Part shown: one piece after another, positions 6,440 to 15,106 of the stretch
Layout: each line of letters opens with the position of its first letter
Numbering within the stretch: the stretch's first letter is position 1
Assembly (NCBI GenBank): GCA_045561575.1
Contig: JBJKXM010000004.1
Coordinates: 69,656 to 133,655, forward strand
Direction of reading: 5' to 3'
Source: GCA-002715885 sp045561575
GTDB lineage: Bacteria; Bacteroidota; Bacteroidia; Flavobacteriales; BACL11
Length of the DNA: 64,000 nucleotides
Program-made: the position numbers and the translations under genes
The notes under the pieces: model-generated
The model's database searches: none
Told to the model about the DNA's origin: nothing
Seen by the model: only the letters and a program-made list of their open reading frames with translations

Positions 6440-8716
6440 TTATTTAATAATTATTCTTTTTTCTATCCTGCCATCATCAAAATGGAAAAACAAAGTTTTA
6501 TTAAGCTTGAACAACACTTCTTTTCCAAGAACATCTGTTATTTTAACGACACTTCTTTTATCGAAATCATAATAATTATAAGACGATGTAATATCAAGAG
6601 TAAAATTGATGTTTGTAATACTATCACATCCAATTGAATTTGTTAATATTATAGAATAATCTCCTGAAACATATAACACTATTCCGTTCCAACTTATACT
6701 ACTATTTGAAACTAAGGTATCATATGAATATGAATCATAAATACAACTTCCATCATCATAATTAGCAAATTGATTAAAATTACAGGCAATTGGATCAGTA
6801 CATCCAGTAATCCCATAGCAATTACCTAGTAAATTATTATCTATCCATACAAGTCTAAATTCTATCCAATTTTTCAAAAAACCTATTTCATCTTGGTATG
6901 TATTTCCAACATAAAAGTTTGGCCAAACATAAGTATCTAAAATATCCCATTTCTGAAAATTTCTATCACTTGCATCTTCTAAATAAAAAACAACACTATC
7001 TATAAAATTAAAAATAGAATCTTTATGAAAGCTATTAGCTCTTAAATACTCCCATCTACATTTTAATTTATTTACATAATTGGAGTCCTCTAAAAGCCTT
7101 TCAAACCAAAACGGATTGTTCCATGCACATCCCTGCCCTCCATCATCGACTTCCCATCCATTAGTTAGTCCTCCATTACAAAAATTAGCATTTCCAAAAG
7201 CTAAATTATAGTCCCAAAAAGGTCCCATGGTTAGCTTTCCTGCATTATCATCTCTATCCTTATACATGTAAGTACTAAGTCTATATCCATCAATATTTCT
7301 AGAAAGTTCATTAATTATATATAAGTCAATAAAAGAATTTACATCAATATACTTTGAATAGCCTATAAGTGTATCATTAAAGTTAGGGCCTGATAAAGCA
7401 TTTTCAAAACTATCTACAAAGTTTTCTATGTAATTTTTTTGAATAGGATGTAATGCTGGTCCCTCAGGATAATGATATTGAATAAAAATTGAACCTCCTC
7501 CTAAATTTGGGAAATTTGATTGCCAATTACTTCCTCCTGAACCAGTGAATTTATCAATCTTAACTATGTAACCTCCTGTTAAACTATCACCATTTAAATC
7601 ATCTGAATCTAAAGCTGCAATATCAACTCTGTTTTTATCTCTTTTTATTTTTTCCATTAAAATATAAACTCCTTGATAATCTCCATTTATTACTAATTCA
7701 CAATAAATAGTTCTTGAACAATAATTCCCCATCTTACGCCCCAAATCAAAAGTTAAGAAATTACGCATTAGACTCTTATCTGTATATGGAGCATATAAAA
7801 TCCAATCATTTTCAATAGGCATGCCTAATAATGACACATTATTGTTATTACCTAAAGAATCTTGAGTTTCAAAACCATATGACTTTTTTGGAAAAGATTG
7901 AGAAGAACTTCCTCTGTATTCAATACTAATTTTACCGTTATAATCATTAAAAGTATCATTAATTGAATTTAAATTTCCAAAACCATTGTCAATTATTCCC
8001 ATATCACAAATTATTCTAGCACTATCTAATATGTTTTGATTATTTGTATTTATCATTACAATAGGAAGGTTAGATGATGTGAAAATTAATGGTGGATTAA
8101 ACCATGAATGAGGGGAGGAATAATTTAAGTTAGTTGATGTTATACCTAAAGATATAAAAACACGAGCTGTTAAATCTGATGAAGAAATATCTTGATTATG
8201 AATCTGGACAGATAGTACATTAACTCCTTGTTTTAAAATAGTATCTATTAACTGTGGATCAATAATAAATTGATCCGGAGAACCTCCTTGATACATTTGT
8301 GCCTCTTTATAAGTATTTGCAACTTGATTATATGCTGGATGATCCCCATAAATACCAATATTTGACCTTGCTATTTCAACATCATTTAAATAAGCAACAA
8401 ACGCATCATCAAAATCAATATCCAAAACTAAAGAACCAATTTCTGATGTATCAATAATTGAAAACTCATTTCTTAGATATAAAGAAATTGTTGGGTTTAT
8501 AATTGTAGAATCATCTCCATCTCCATACCCAAAACCACCTTGCCCATTTTGCCACAGAGAATCATCATAAGAAATAGTTCTCCAATTTGAATCTGGCTCA
8601 CTTATTCCAACATAATATTTCCAAAATTCACTCTCAAAAACTACTGTTTCCCAATGATCTACAGATTGAGATAAAAGAGTAAAAGGAAAAAAAACAAGAA
8701 ATAATAATTTTTTCAC
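6440..8716 (-). CDS. Secreted CotH-kinase family protein with T9SS-like C-terminal tail
   Basis: Exported protein of about 758 residues. A signal peptide (KKLLFLVFFPFTLLSQS) is followed by a beta-rich N-terminal region, then the CotH domain: IEYRGSSSQSFPKKSYGFE, NDWILYAPYTDKSLMRNF, GDYQGVYILMEKIKRDKNRVDI and GGYIVKIDK, with metal/active-site segment GPFWDYNLAFGN. CotH proteins are protein kinase-like enzymes involved in coat or cellulosome assembly. Near the end is GCTDPIACNFN, a motif common in marine Bacteroidota exoproteins, and the tail DDGRIEKRIIIK looks like a shortened sorting domain. I chose the GTG at 8716; an ATG at 8746 would put 10 extra residues before the signal peptide and include the promoter. 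Confidence 0.85.
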   Translation of the reverse strand: MKKLLFLVFFPFTLLSQSVDHWETVVFESEFWKYYVGISEPDSNWRTISYDDSLWQNGQGGFGYGDGDDSTIINPTISLYLRNEFSIIDTSEIGSLVLDIDFDDAFVAYLNDVEIARSNIGIYGDHPAYNQVANTYKEAQMYQGGSPDQFIIDPQLIDTILKQGVNVLSVQIHNQDISSSDLTARVFISLGITSTNLNYSSPHSWFNPPLIFTSSNLPIVMINTNNQNILDSARIICDMGIIDNGFGNLNSINDTFNDYNGKISIEYRGSSSQSFPKKSYGFETQDSLGNNNNVSLLGMPIENDWILYAPYTDKSLMRNFLTFDLGRKMGNYCSRTIYCELVINGDYQGVYILMEKIKRDKNRVDIAALDSDDLNGDSLTGGYIVKIDKFTGSGGSNWQSNFPNLGGGSIFIQYHYPEGPALHPIQKNYIENFVDSFENALSGPNFNDTLIGYSKYIDVNSFIDLYIINELSRNIDGYRLSTYMYKDRDDNAGKLTMGPFWDYNLAFGNANFCNGGLTNGWEVDDGGQGCAWNNPFWFERLLEDSNYVNKLKCRWEYLRANSFHKDSIFNFIDSVVFYLEDASDRNFQKWDILDTYVWPNFYVGNTYQDEIGFLKNWIEFRLVWIDNNLLGNCYGITGCTDPIACNFNQFANYDDGSCIYDSYSYDTLVSNSSISWNGIVLYVSGDYSIILTNSIGCDSITNINFTLDITSSYNYYDFDKRSVVKITDVLGKEVLFKLNKTLFFHFDDGRIEKRIIIK

Positions 8717-8720
8717 TATA

Positions 8721-8728
8721 CGAAGATA
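8721..8728 (-). promoter_or_regulatory. -7 element immediately before the CotH GTG start
   Basis: The minus strand reads TATCTTCG (one mismatch to TAnnTTTG), followed by TATA and then GTG at 8716. Transcription would begin at or next to the start codon, implying a leaderless or nearly leaderless mRNA. Confidence 0.4.
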
Positions 8729-8797
8729 TAAATAATGAAAAAACAACAGATAAGTAATTATATCTATTTGATTTATTTAATTTTGAGTAAAAAAATT

Positions 8798-9154
8798 ATG
8801 TGGATAATTAAAACTGGTATAATCTTTTCTCTAATATCAATAATTTTAGGAGCATTTGGAGCTCATGCATTAGAGAATATTATTGCAGATAAAATTGAAG
8901 TTTTTAAAACTGGAGTTCAATATCAAATTTTTCATGCTCTTGGGCTAATTTTAATCGGAATTTTATCTAAAACATTTTCTGTTGATCTAAATACAGTAGC
9001 TTACTTGATTATAGCAGGTATAATTTTATTTTCTGGATCTCTTTATCTTATTTCGATTTTTAAAACAACATCAATAGGAATAATAACTCCTATTGGAGGT
9101 ACACTGTTTATTATAGGATGGTCAGTTTTATTATTTAGGTTAAGTAATATCTAA
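8798..9154 (+). CDS. DUF423 family inner-membrane protein (YgdD-like)
   Basis: A 118-residue membrane protein with about four transmembrane helices. The signature is an N-terminal GIIFSLISIILGAFGAHALE followed by VFKTGVQYQIFHALGLILIGIL, then GIILFSGSLYLIS and TPIGGTLFIIGWSVL. DUF423 proteins have no established function. The ATG at 8798 gives the standard length; an upstream in-frame ATG at 8735 would add 21 unusual residues and overlap the divergent CotH promoter. It converges on paaE, 6 nt away. Confidence 0.85.
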   Translation: MWIIKTGIIFSLISIILGAFGAHALENIIADKIEVFKTGVQYQIFHALGLILIGILSKTFSVDLNTVAYLIIAGIILFSGSLYLISIFKTTSIGIITPIGGTLFIIGWSVLLFRLSNI

Positions 9155-9160
9155 ATAACT

Positions 9161-10225
9161 CTACATTTCATCATAATCAACATAAATACTTTCTGAAGTT
9201 GGATGAGCTTGACAAGTTAATATAAAGCCTTCTTCAACATCGTCTTCAGATAATGAATAATTCAAATCCATTGAAGCTGTTCCCTCAATAACTTTTGCTT
9301 TACACACAGAACATACTCCACCTTTACATGAAAAAGGAACATCAGCACCTGCCTCAGTTGCTGCATCTAAAATTGATTGTCCACTTGTAGATAAAGTAAA
9401 TTCAAAATCATCACCATCAACACATACTGTAACATTTGAAATAAGATCTGATTGGGAGTAATTTTCCTTTTTCTCATCGCTATTTTTAGGGGCAGAAAAA
9501 AGTTCAAATTTGATTTTACTACTATCAATTTCAATTAACTCTAAAAATTCGCTAACATTTTCAATCATATCCCCAGGACCACACATTAAAAATAAATTAG
9601 CATTTTTTAGATGAATATTTGTATCAAATAGATCTTTGAGTAATTCTCCAGAAATACGACCATTTAAGGAGCCATCAATTTTTTCCTTGGAATAAAAGTT
9701 GTAAAGATAGAAACGTTCATTGTATTTTTCTTTAAATAAATCTATTTCTTCAGAGTACATTGTAGATGAAAATGTTCTATTACCATAAATTAAGGTAAAT
9801 GTACTTGAAGGTTCATTTGTTAATACGTTTTTAATCATTGACATGACAGGAGTAATTCCGCTACCCGCACAGATTCCAACATAATGATTACTATTTTTCG
9901 TGTCAATATCAATAAAAAAGTTGCCTGTTGGAGGCATAATATTTAAAGTATCTCCTTGATTTAAATTTGAGGTTAAAAATGTAGACATTTTACCATTTTG
10001 AACAAGCTTCACTCCTATTTCAATGCCAGATTCAGGAGATGAGGAAATAGAATAAGATCTTCTTACCATTTCATCATTAATTTTTTGTTCAACAGTAATG
10101 TATTGACCAGATTTAAATTTGAAAGTATCTGTGTCAACAGATGACAAATCAATTTCAATATTGACGGCATCTTCAGTTAAATTTCTTATAGATTTTACAG
10201 GAACAGAAAAAAATTTATTCATCAT
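9161..10225 (-). CDS. paaE: Phenylacetyl-CoA 1,2-epoxidase reductase subunit PaaE
   Basis: Delivers electrons from NAD(P)H through FAD and a 2Fe-2S cluster to the PaaAC di-iron oxygenase. The N-terminal FNR-like module has the FAD motif RRSYSISSSP (residues about 56-65) and the NAD-binding CAGSGITPVMSM. The C-terminal plant-type ferredoxin carries CKGGVCSVC and a fourth cysteine in LTCQAHP. The 354 residues are normal for PaaE. It is transcribed away from paaABCD across a 105-nt intergenic region instead of lying at the end of the operon as in E. coli. A TATTTTTG -7 box sits at 10242-10235 on its strand. Confidence 0.94.
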   Translation of the reverse strand: MMNKFFSVPVKSIRNLTEDAVNIEIDLSSVDTDTFKFKSGQYITVEQKINDEMVRRSYSISSSPESGIEIGVKLVQNGKMSTFLTSNLNQGDTLNIMPPTGNFFIDIDTKNSNHYVGICAGSGITPVMSMIKNVLTNEPSSTFTLIYGNRTFSSTMYSEEIDLFKEKYNERFYLYNFYSKEKIDGSLNGRISGELLKDLFDTNIHLKNANLFLMCGPGDMIENVSEFLELIEIDSSKIKFELFSAPKNSDEKKENYSQSDLISNVTVCVDGDDFEFTLSTSGQSILDAATEAGADVPFSCKGGVCSVCKAKVIEGTASMDLNYSLSEDDVEEGFILTCQAHPTSESIYVDYDEM

Positions 10226-10234
10226 TTTTTTTTA

Positions 10235-10242
10235 CAAAAATA
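10235..10242 (-). promoter_or_regulatory. -7 element of paaE
   Basis: The minus strand reads TATTTTTG (TAnnTTTG), 10 nt before the paaE ATG at 10225. There is no clear TTG at -33 spacing. Confidence 0.45.
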
Positions 10243-10280
10243 AAATATTGAAAACTTTTTTTTGCTGAAAAAATATTAAA

Positions 10281-10311
10281 TTGATAAAATGACATATTTT
10301 CAATAAATTTG
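10281..10311 (+). promoter_or_regulatory. Promoter of the paaA operon
   Basis: TTG at 10281-10283, a 20-nt spacer, then TAAATTTG at 10304-10311 match the Bacteroidota consensus well. The ATG of paaA at 10331 is 19 nt beyond the -7 box. No obvious operator palindrome overlaps it. Confidence 0.7.
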
Positions 10312-10330
10312 CAAAAACACAATATCTCCA

Positions 10331-11251
10331 ATGGAAGAAGCAATATTTCAAGAAAAAATTAACGCAGAAAAAAAAATTGAACCAAAAGACTGGATGCCCG
10401 AAGGCTATAGAAGTCATTTAATCAGACAAATTTCTCAACATGCTCATTCAGAAATCATTGGAATGCAACCTGAAGGAAATTGGATTACAAGAGCTCCTTC
10501 TTTAAGAGCTAAAATGATATTACTTGCAAAAGTTCAAGATGAAGCTGGTCATGGCCTTTATCTTTACAGTGCATGTGAAACTCTAGGTATAACAAGAGAA
10601 GAATTAAACCAGCAACTACACGAAGGAAAAGCAAAATATTCAAGTATTTTTAACTATCCTACTTTAAGTTGGGCAGATATGGGTGCAATTGGCTGGTTAG
10701 TTGATGGTGCAGCTATTGTGAACCAAGTTTCTCTACAAAAGACTTCATATGGGCCATATTCAAGAGGAATGATAAAAATATGTAAAGAAGAAAGCTTTCA
10801 TCAAAGACAAGGTTATGAAATTATGGCTCAAATGGCTAATGGTACTAAAGAACAAAAAGAAATGGCTCAAGATGCTCTTAACAGATTCTGGTGGCCATCA
10901 ATAATGATGTTTGGTCCTCATGATGCTGATTCTCCAAGAACTGGAAATGCCATGAAATGGAAAATAAAACGTAAAACAAATGACGAGTTGAGGCAAAGTT
11001 TTATTGACAAAACTGTTGAGCAAGCTGAATTAATTGGACTTAAAATTCCAGATCCTGACTTAAAATGGAATGAAGAAAAAGGTTCATATGACTTTGGGGA
11101 AATTGATTGGGAGGAATTTTGGAATGTTGTTAATGGAAATGGACCTTGTAATGAACAAAGGCTAGACCATCATAAAAAAGCACATAATGAAGGAGAATGG
11201 GTAAGAGATGCAGCTAGAGCTTATTCACAAAAACAAACTACAAATGAATAA
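10331..11251 (+). CDS. paaA: Phenylacetyl-CoA 1,2-epoxidase catalytic subunit PaaA
   Basis: Catalytic subunit of the di-iron multicomponent monooxygenase that epoxidises the aromatic ring of phenylacetyl-CoA. Ferritin-like helices carry the metal ligands in AKVQDEAGHGLYLYSA (ExxH) and ICKEESFHQRQGYE (ExxH). MPEGYRSHLIRQISQHAHSEI and GAIGWLVDGAAIVNQVSLQKTSYGPY (given in two overlapping views of the chain) are also PaaA-specific. The 306 residues match E. coli PaaA (309). First gene of the operon; it overlaps paaB by 8 nt. Confidence 0.97.
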   Translation: MEEAIFQEKINAEKKIEPKDWMPEGYRSHLIRQISQHAHSEIIGMQPEGNWITRAPSLRAKMILLAKVQDEAGHGLYLYSACETLGITREELNQQLHEGKAKYSSIFNYPTLSWADMGAIGWLVDGAAIVNQVSLQKTSYGPYSRGMIKICKEESFHQRQGYEIMAQMANGTKEQKEMAQDALNRFWWPSIMMFGPHDADSPRTGNAMKWKIKRKTNDELRQSFIDKTVEQAELIGLKIPDPDLKWNEEKGSYDFGEIDWEEFWNVVNGNGPCNEQRLDHHKKAHNEGEWVRDAARAYSQKQTTNE

Positions 11252-11528
11252 AGCTGCTACAATTTGGGAAGTATTTATACAAAGTAAAAACGGGCTTGCT
11301 CACAAACATGTTGGAAATGTTCATGCTGAAGATAAAGAAATGGCACTTCAAAATGCTAGAGATTTATATACAAGAAGAAATGAAGGGTCATGTATTTGGG
11401 TAGTTAAATCAGAGCATATTGTATCTTCTGTTCCTGAAGATGAAGAATCATTTTTTGACCCTTCAAATGATAAGGTTTATAGGCATCCAACCTTCTATAA
11501 TCTTCCTGATGGAGTCAAACACATTTAG
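11244..11528 (+). CDS. paaB: Phenylacetyl-CoA epoxidase subunit PaaB
   Basis: Small structural subunit that bridges PaaAC dimers in the epoxidase complex. The 94 residues are the normal length. Characteristic are WEVFIQSKNGLAHKHVGNVHA near the start (quoted in part: WEVFIQSKNGLAHKHVG), ALQNARDLYTRRNEG, SIWVV-like CIWVVKSEHI, and the final DKVYRHPTFYNLPDGVKHI. The ATG at 11244 overlaps the end of paaA; a start 12 codons earlier would lie deep inside paaA without family support. Its stop directly abuts the paaC ATG, implying translational coupling. Confidence 0.95.
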   Translation: MNKAATIWEVFIQSKNGLAHKHVGNVHAEDKEMALQNARDLYTRRNEGSCIWVVKSEHIVSSVPEDEESFFDPSNDKVYRHPTFYNLPDGVKHI

Positions 11529-12275
11529 ATGCAAGATTTAGAAAAATACATTTTAAGAATAGCAGACAGCTCATTAATTCTTTCCCACAGATTATCTGAA
11601 TGGTGCTCAAAAGGTCCAACACTAGAAGAAGATATTGCTATTTCAAACATCTCTCTTGATTTACTAGGCCGAGCTAATTCACTTTTAGAGTACTGCGCAA
11701 AAGTTAATGGAAATAAGTCAGCTGATGACTTGGCTTTCAAAAGAGATGAAAGAGAATTTTATAACTTTCAAATTTGCGAGCTTGAAAATGGTCATTTTGG
11801 AGACACAATTATTAGACAATTTTTATTTGATAGTTATGCCTCTTTATTTTTTAAGAAATTAAGTGAAAGTAAAGATGAAACATTAAGTGCAATTGCATTA
11901 AAATCCATTAAAGAAATAAATTATCATTTAAGACATTCTAGTAATTGGGTTATTAGGCTTGGAGATGGAACTAAATTAAGTAAAGAAAAAATTCAAGATT
12001 CATTAAATAAAATTTGGAAGTATACTGGAGAATTTTTTGAAATGGATGAATTAGATAATGAAATGCTAAAAAAACAAATTGGAGTAGATAATAAAGAACT
12101 TAAAAATCAATGGGATATAATTGTTAATGAAACTTTAGAAAAAGCTAAGTTAAATAGACCTAAAGATGGTTTCATGATGACAGGAAGTAAAAAAGGTATT
12201 CATACAGAACTTTTAGGTAAAATCCTTAGTGAGATGCAATATATCCCAAGAGCATATCCTGATGCAAAATGGTAA
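11529..12275 (+). CDS. paaC: Phenylacetyl-CoA epoxidase structural subunit PaaC
   Basis: Non-catalytic ferritin-like partner of PaaA that forms the heterodimer needed for substrate binding. The 248 residues equal the E. coli length. Recognisable segments are DSSLILSHRLSEWCSKGP, AISNISLDLLGRA, the EREFYNFQICELENGHFGDT region, INYHLRHSSNWVIRLGDGT and KKGIHTELLGKILSEMQYI. The start codon follows the paaB stop with no gap, and the end overlaps paaD by 14 nt. Confidence 0.95.
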   Translation: MQDLEKYILRIADSSLILSHRLSEWCSKGPTLEEDIAISNISLDLLGRANSLLEYCAKVNGNKSADDLAFKRDEREFYNFQICELENGHFGDTIIRQFLFDSYASLFFKKLSESKDETLSAIALKSIKEINYHLRHSSNWVIRLGDGTKLSKEKIQDSLNKIWKYTGEFFEMDELDNEMLKKQIGVDNKELKNQWDIIVNETLEKAKLNRPKDGFMMTGSKKGIHTELLGKILSEMQYIPRAYPDAKW

Positions 12276-12714
12276 TATAGATAAAATTTGGAATATATTA
12301 GAATCTGTTCCTGACCCCGAAATACCTGTTATTTCAGTTGTTGAGCTTGGTGTTATAAGAAAAGTTGAATTTTTTGAAAATAACTATATTATTTCTGTTA
12401 CTCCAACATATTCAGGTTGCCCTGCCGTAAAGACATTCCAAGATGATATAAAAGCTCAACTAAGAGAAAATAACATTCATAATTTTCATCTTGAAATTGT
12501 CTATAAACCAGCATGGACTACTGATTGGATGACAAGTAAAACAAAACAAAAATTAAAAGACTATGGCATATCTCCACCAGAGAAAACCATTGAATGTCCA
12601 CAATGCAATTCAACTAATATTGAGCTGATTAGTGAATTTGGTGCAACTGCTTGTAAATCTATGCATAAATGTGTTGATTGTTTAGAACCTTTTGAACATT
12701 TCAAATGTATATAG
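12262..12714 (+). CDS. paaD: Phenylacetate degradation protein PaaD (MIP18/DUF59 family)
   Basis: Needed for maturation of the epoxidase, probably Fe-S assembly on PaaE. The N-terminal MIP18-like domain contains VPDPEIPVISVVELGVI and the cysteine-containing TPTYSGCPA. PaaD then carries a C-terminal zinc-ribbon-like region with cysteines in ECPQCNS, ACKS and KCVDCLEPF. The 150 residues begin at the ATG at 12262, which overlaps the paaC end by 14 nt; a further upstream ATG at 12229 lacks homologous sequence. About 50 nt separate it from paaG. Confidence 0.94.
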   Translation: MQNGNIDKIWNILESVPDPEIPVISVVELGVIRKVEFFENNYIISVTPTYSGCPAVKTFQDDIKAQLRENNIHNFHLEIVYKPAWTTDWMTSKTKQKLKDYGISPPEKTIECPQCNSTNIELISEFGATACKSMHKCVDCLEPFEHFKCI

Positions 12715-12765
12715 GAACGTTTTAAGGCTCATTTATTATTTTTACAAAGGATTAAATCATACGAA

Positions 12766-13536
12766 ATGATTATAAAAGAAATAAAAAATCAAATAGCTTT
12801 TCTAAAATTTGATCGACCCGATAAATACCATTCATTTATTAAAGAGATGGCTTTTGATTTACAAGAAAAGTTAGATGAATGTAAAAATGATGATAACATA
12901 AGATGTATTGTGATAACAGCTGAAGGTAAAGCTTTTTGTGCTGGTCAAGATTTGTCTGAAGCTACTAATCCTAATGGTCCTTCATTAGAAACAATTGTCA
13001 ATACTCATTATAATCCAATAGTAAGAAAAATTCGCAGTATTGAAAAACCAATAATTGCAGCTGTTAATGGAGTCGCAGCTGGTGCAGGTGCATCTATAGC
13101 ACTATGTTGCGATATAGTATTAGCAAAAAAAAGTGCTGTTTTTGTTCAAGCCTTTAGTAAAATTGGTTTAATTCCAGATAGCGCTGCTACTTTTTTTCTG
13201 CCTAGAATTATAGGATTGCAAAAAGCTGCGGGATTAATGATGACAGCAGAACCAATTTCAGCTGAAGAAGCTTGCAAAATAGGAATGATATATAAAGCTT
13301 TTGATGATGACAAGTTTGAAAGTGAGGTGCAAAAACTTGCTGAAAAACTTAGTCAAATGCCTACAAAAGGGATTGGATTAACAAAAAGACTACTTAATAA
13401 ATCATTAACGAGTAATCTAAACGAACAGCTAGAAAAAGAATTAGATTATCAAATCATTGCTGGACAAACAAATGATTTCAAAGAAGGTGTTAGTGCATTT
13501 TTAGAAAAAAGAAAACCAAATTTTAAAGGAAATTAG
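12766..13536 (+). CDS. paaG: 2-(1,2-epoxy-1,2-dihydrophenyl)acetyl-CoA isomerase PaaG
   Basis: Crotonase-fold isomerase that converts the ring epoxide to oxepin-CoA, and later shifts double bonds in the opened chain. The oxyanion-hole segment is KAFCAGQDLSEA and the second CoA loop is NGVAAGAGASIA. The catalytic Asp is in GLIPDSAAT, the position used by PaaG-type isomerases in place of the hydratase glutamates. The C-terminus QIIAGQTNDFKEGVSAFLEKR is PaaG-like. 256 residues, normal length. The stop abuts the paaH start. Confidence 0.93.
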   Translation: MIIKEIKNQIAFLKFDRPDKYHSFIKEMAFDLQEKLDECKNDDNIRCIVITAEGKAFCAGQDLSEATNPNGPSLETIVNTHYNPIVRKIRSIEKPIIAAVNGVAAGAGASIALCCDIVLAKKSAVFVQAFSKIGLIPDSAATFFLPRIIGLQKAAGLMMTAEPISAEEACKIGMIYKAFDDDKFESEVQKLAEKLSQMPTKGIGLTKRLLNKSLTSNLNEQLEKELDYQIIAGQTNDFKEGVSAFLEKRKPNFKGN

Positions 13537-14688
13537 ATGACAATAGGAATTATAGGCTCAGGAACAATGGGTATTAGTATTGCTCATTTTACTTCATTAA
13601 AAAATCATAAAACAGTAGTTTATGATTCATCCAAAAAAGCATTAACTAAATCTCAAGAAGGTTTAGATAAATTATTAGACAAACTTCATGCTAAGGATAA
13701 ATATTCAAAAGAAGATATTAATAAAATAAAAAGCAATCTAAAGTTTACAAACAAAATAGAAGATCTAAAAAATTCTGAACTATTAATAGAAGCAATAATT
13801 GAAAATTTAGAAATTAAAAAAGAGGTTTTCTCTGAAATTGAAAAAATAGTAAGTAAAGAATGTATTATTGCCTCAAATACCTCATCATTATCAATTACGG
13901 CACTTGCAAGTTCATTAAATTTAAATAATAGATTCATTGGACTACACTTTTTCAATCCTGCAAATCTAATGCCACTAGTTGAGGTTATTCCAGCAATTCA
14001 AACATCTGAAAAAACAATCAAGAATTCTCAAGACCTTTTAAGAGAAATGGGTAAGGTTGTTGTTACTGCAAAAGATACACCAGGTTTTATTGTAAACAGA
14101 GTAGCTAGACCTTTTTACGGAGAAGCAATAAGAATATATGAAGAAGGTATTGCCAATTTTGCTACAATAGATTGGGCATTAAAAGAATTTGGAGGGTTTA
14201 AAATGGGTCCATTTGAACTTATGGATTTTATTGGTAATGACATTAACTATACAGTTACAGAAACCGTTTTTAAAGAATTTTATTTTGACCCAAGATACAA
14301 GCCTTCATTTACCCAAAAAAAATTAAAAGAAGCTGGATATTATGGTAGAAAAAGTGGAATAGGTTTTTATAATTATAAAAATGAAGAACCAAAGGAAATA
14401 AACAAAAACAGAGAGTTAGCTAAAAAAATAGTTTTAAGAATTTTATCAATGTTAATTAATGAAGCTGCAGATGCACTTTATCTAAACATAGCTTCCAAAG
14501 AAGATATTGATTTAGCTATGACAAAAGGTGTTAATTATCCAAAAGGTTTACTTTATTGGGCTGACGAAATTGGAATAGAAACAGTACATACAACTTTAGT
14601 TTCACTTAAAAATAAATACAGTGAAGATAGATACAGGCCGTCCCCAATATTCCAAAATATGTTAAATCAAAACAAAAAATTTTATTAA
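13537..14688 (+). CDS. paaH: 3-hydroxyadipyl-CoA dehydrogenase PaaH
   Basis: NAD-dependent 3-hydroxyacyl-CoA dehydrogenase that makes 3-oxoadipyl-CoA in the beta-oxidation half of the pathway. The N-terminal Rossmann loop is IGSGTMGISIA. Catalytic residues lie in ASNTSSLSI (Ser), GLHFFNPANLMPLVEVI (His) and the later Glu, with the domain junction GFIVNRVARPFY. At 383 residues it carries the NAD and two C-terminal helical repeats but is shorter than the 475-residue E. coli enzyme. It overlaps paaI by one base. Confidence 0.93.
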   Translation: MTIGIIGSGTMGISIAHFTSLKNHKTVVYDSSKKALTKSQEGLDKLLDKLHAKDKYSKEDINKIKSNLKFTNKIEDLKNSELLIEAIIENLEIKKEVFSEIEKIVSKECIIASNTSSLSITALASSLNLNNRFIGLHFFNPANLMPLVEVIPAIQTSEKTIKNSQDLLREMGKVVVTAKDTPGFIVNRVARPFYGEAIRIYEEGIANFATIDWALKEFGGFKMGPFELMDFIGNDINYTVTETVFKEFYFDPRYKPSFTQKKLKEAGYYGRKSGIGFYNYKNEEPKEINKNRELAKKIVLRILSMLINEAADALYLNIASKEDIDLAMTKGVNYPKGLLYWADEIGIETVHTTLVSLKNKYSEDRYRPSPIFQNMLNQNKKFY

Positions 14689-15098
14689 TGTTATCTCCCT
14701 CTGATATAGTTAATAAAATGATGAGCAAGGATGCTTTTAGTAAGTGGCTTGGAATTAAAATATTAAAAATAGAAAAAGGATATTGTCAACTGGAAATGAA
14801 AATTTCTGAAAGTATGACTAATGGATTTCAAATAGCACATGGAGGAATATGTTATTCATTGGCAGATAGTGCACTTGCTTTCGCTTCTAACTCTCATGGT
14901 AAAATGGCATTATCAATAGAAACATCTATATCTCACACCAAAAAAGTAAAGCTAAATGATACTTTAATAGCTGAAACAGAAGAATTAAATTTAAATACAA
15001 AAACTGGATTGTATAATATTAAAATTAAAAATCAGAACTCGGAGGAAATAGCCTTCTTTAAAGGAACAGTATATTTTTCTGATAAGATTTGGAAATAA
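14688..15098 (+). CDS. paaI: Hydroxyphenylacetyl-CoA thioesterase PaaI
   Basis: Hotdog-fold thioesterase of 136 residues. The family signature is the helix region MTNGFQIAHGGICYSLADSA (written here at its limit), with the HGG turn and the catalytic Asp of the ALAD-type motif. In the phenylacetate pathway PaaI is thought to remove dead-end hydroxyphenylacetyl-CoA and free trapped CoA. The ATG overlaps the paaH stop by one base, and 8 nt separate it from paaJ. Confidence 0.92.
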   Translation: MLSPSDIVNKMMSKDAFSKWLGIKILKIEKGYCQLEMKISESMTNGFQIAHGGICYSLADSALAFASNSHGKMALSIETSISHTKKVKLNDTLIAETEELNLNTKTGLYNIKIKNQNSEEIAFFKGTVYFSDKIWK

Positions 15099-15106
15099 AA
15101 AATTAA

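Noticed and set aside
8735..8797. 21-codon upstream extension of the DUF423 protein
   Set aside because: Family members begin at the MWIIK-like start; the extension overlaps the divergent CotH promoter.
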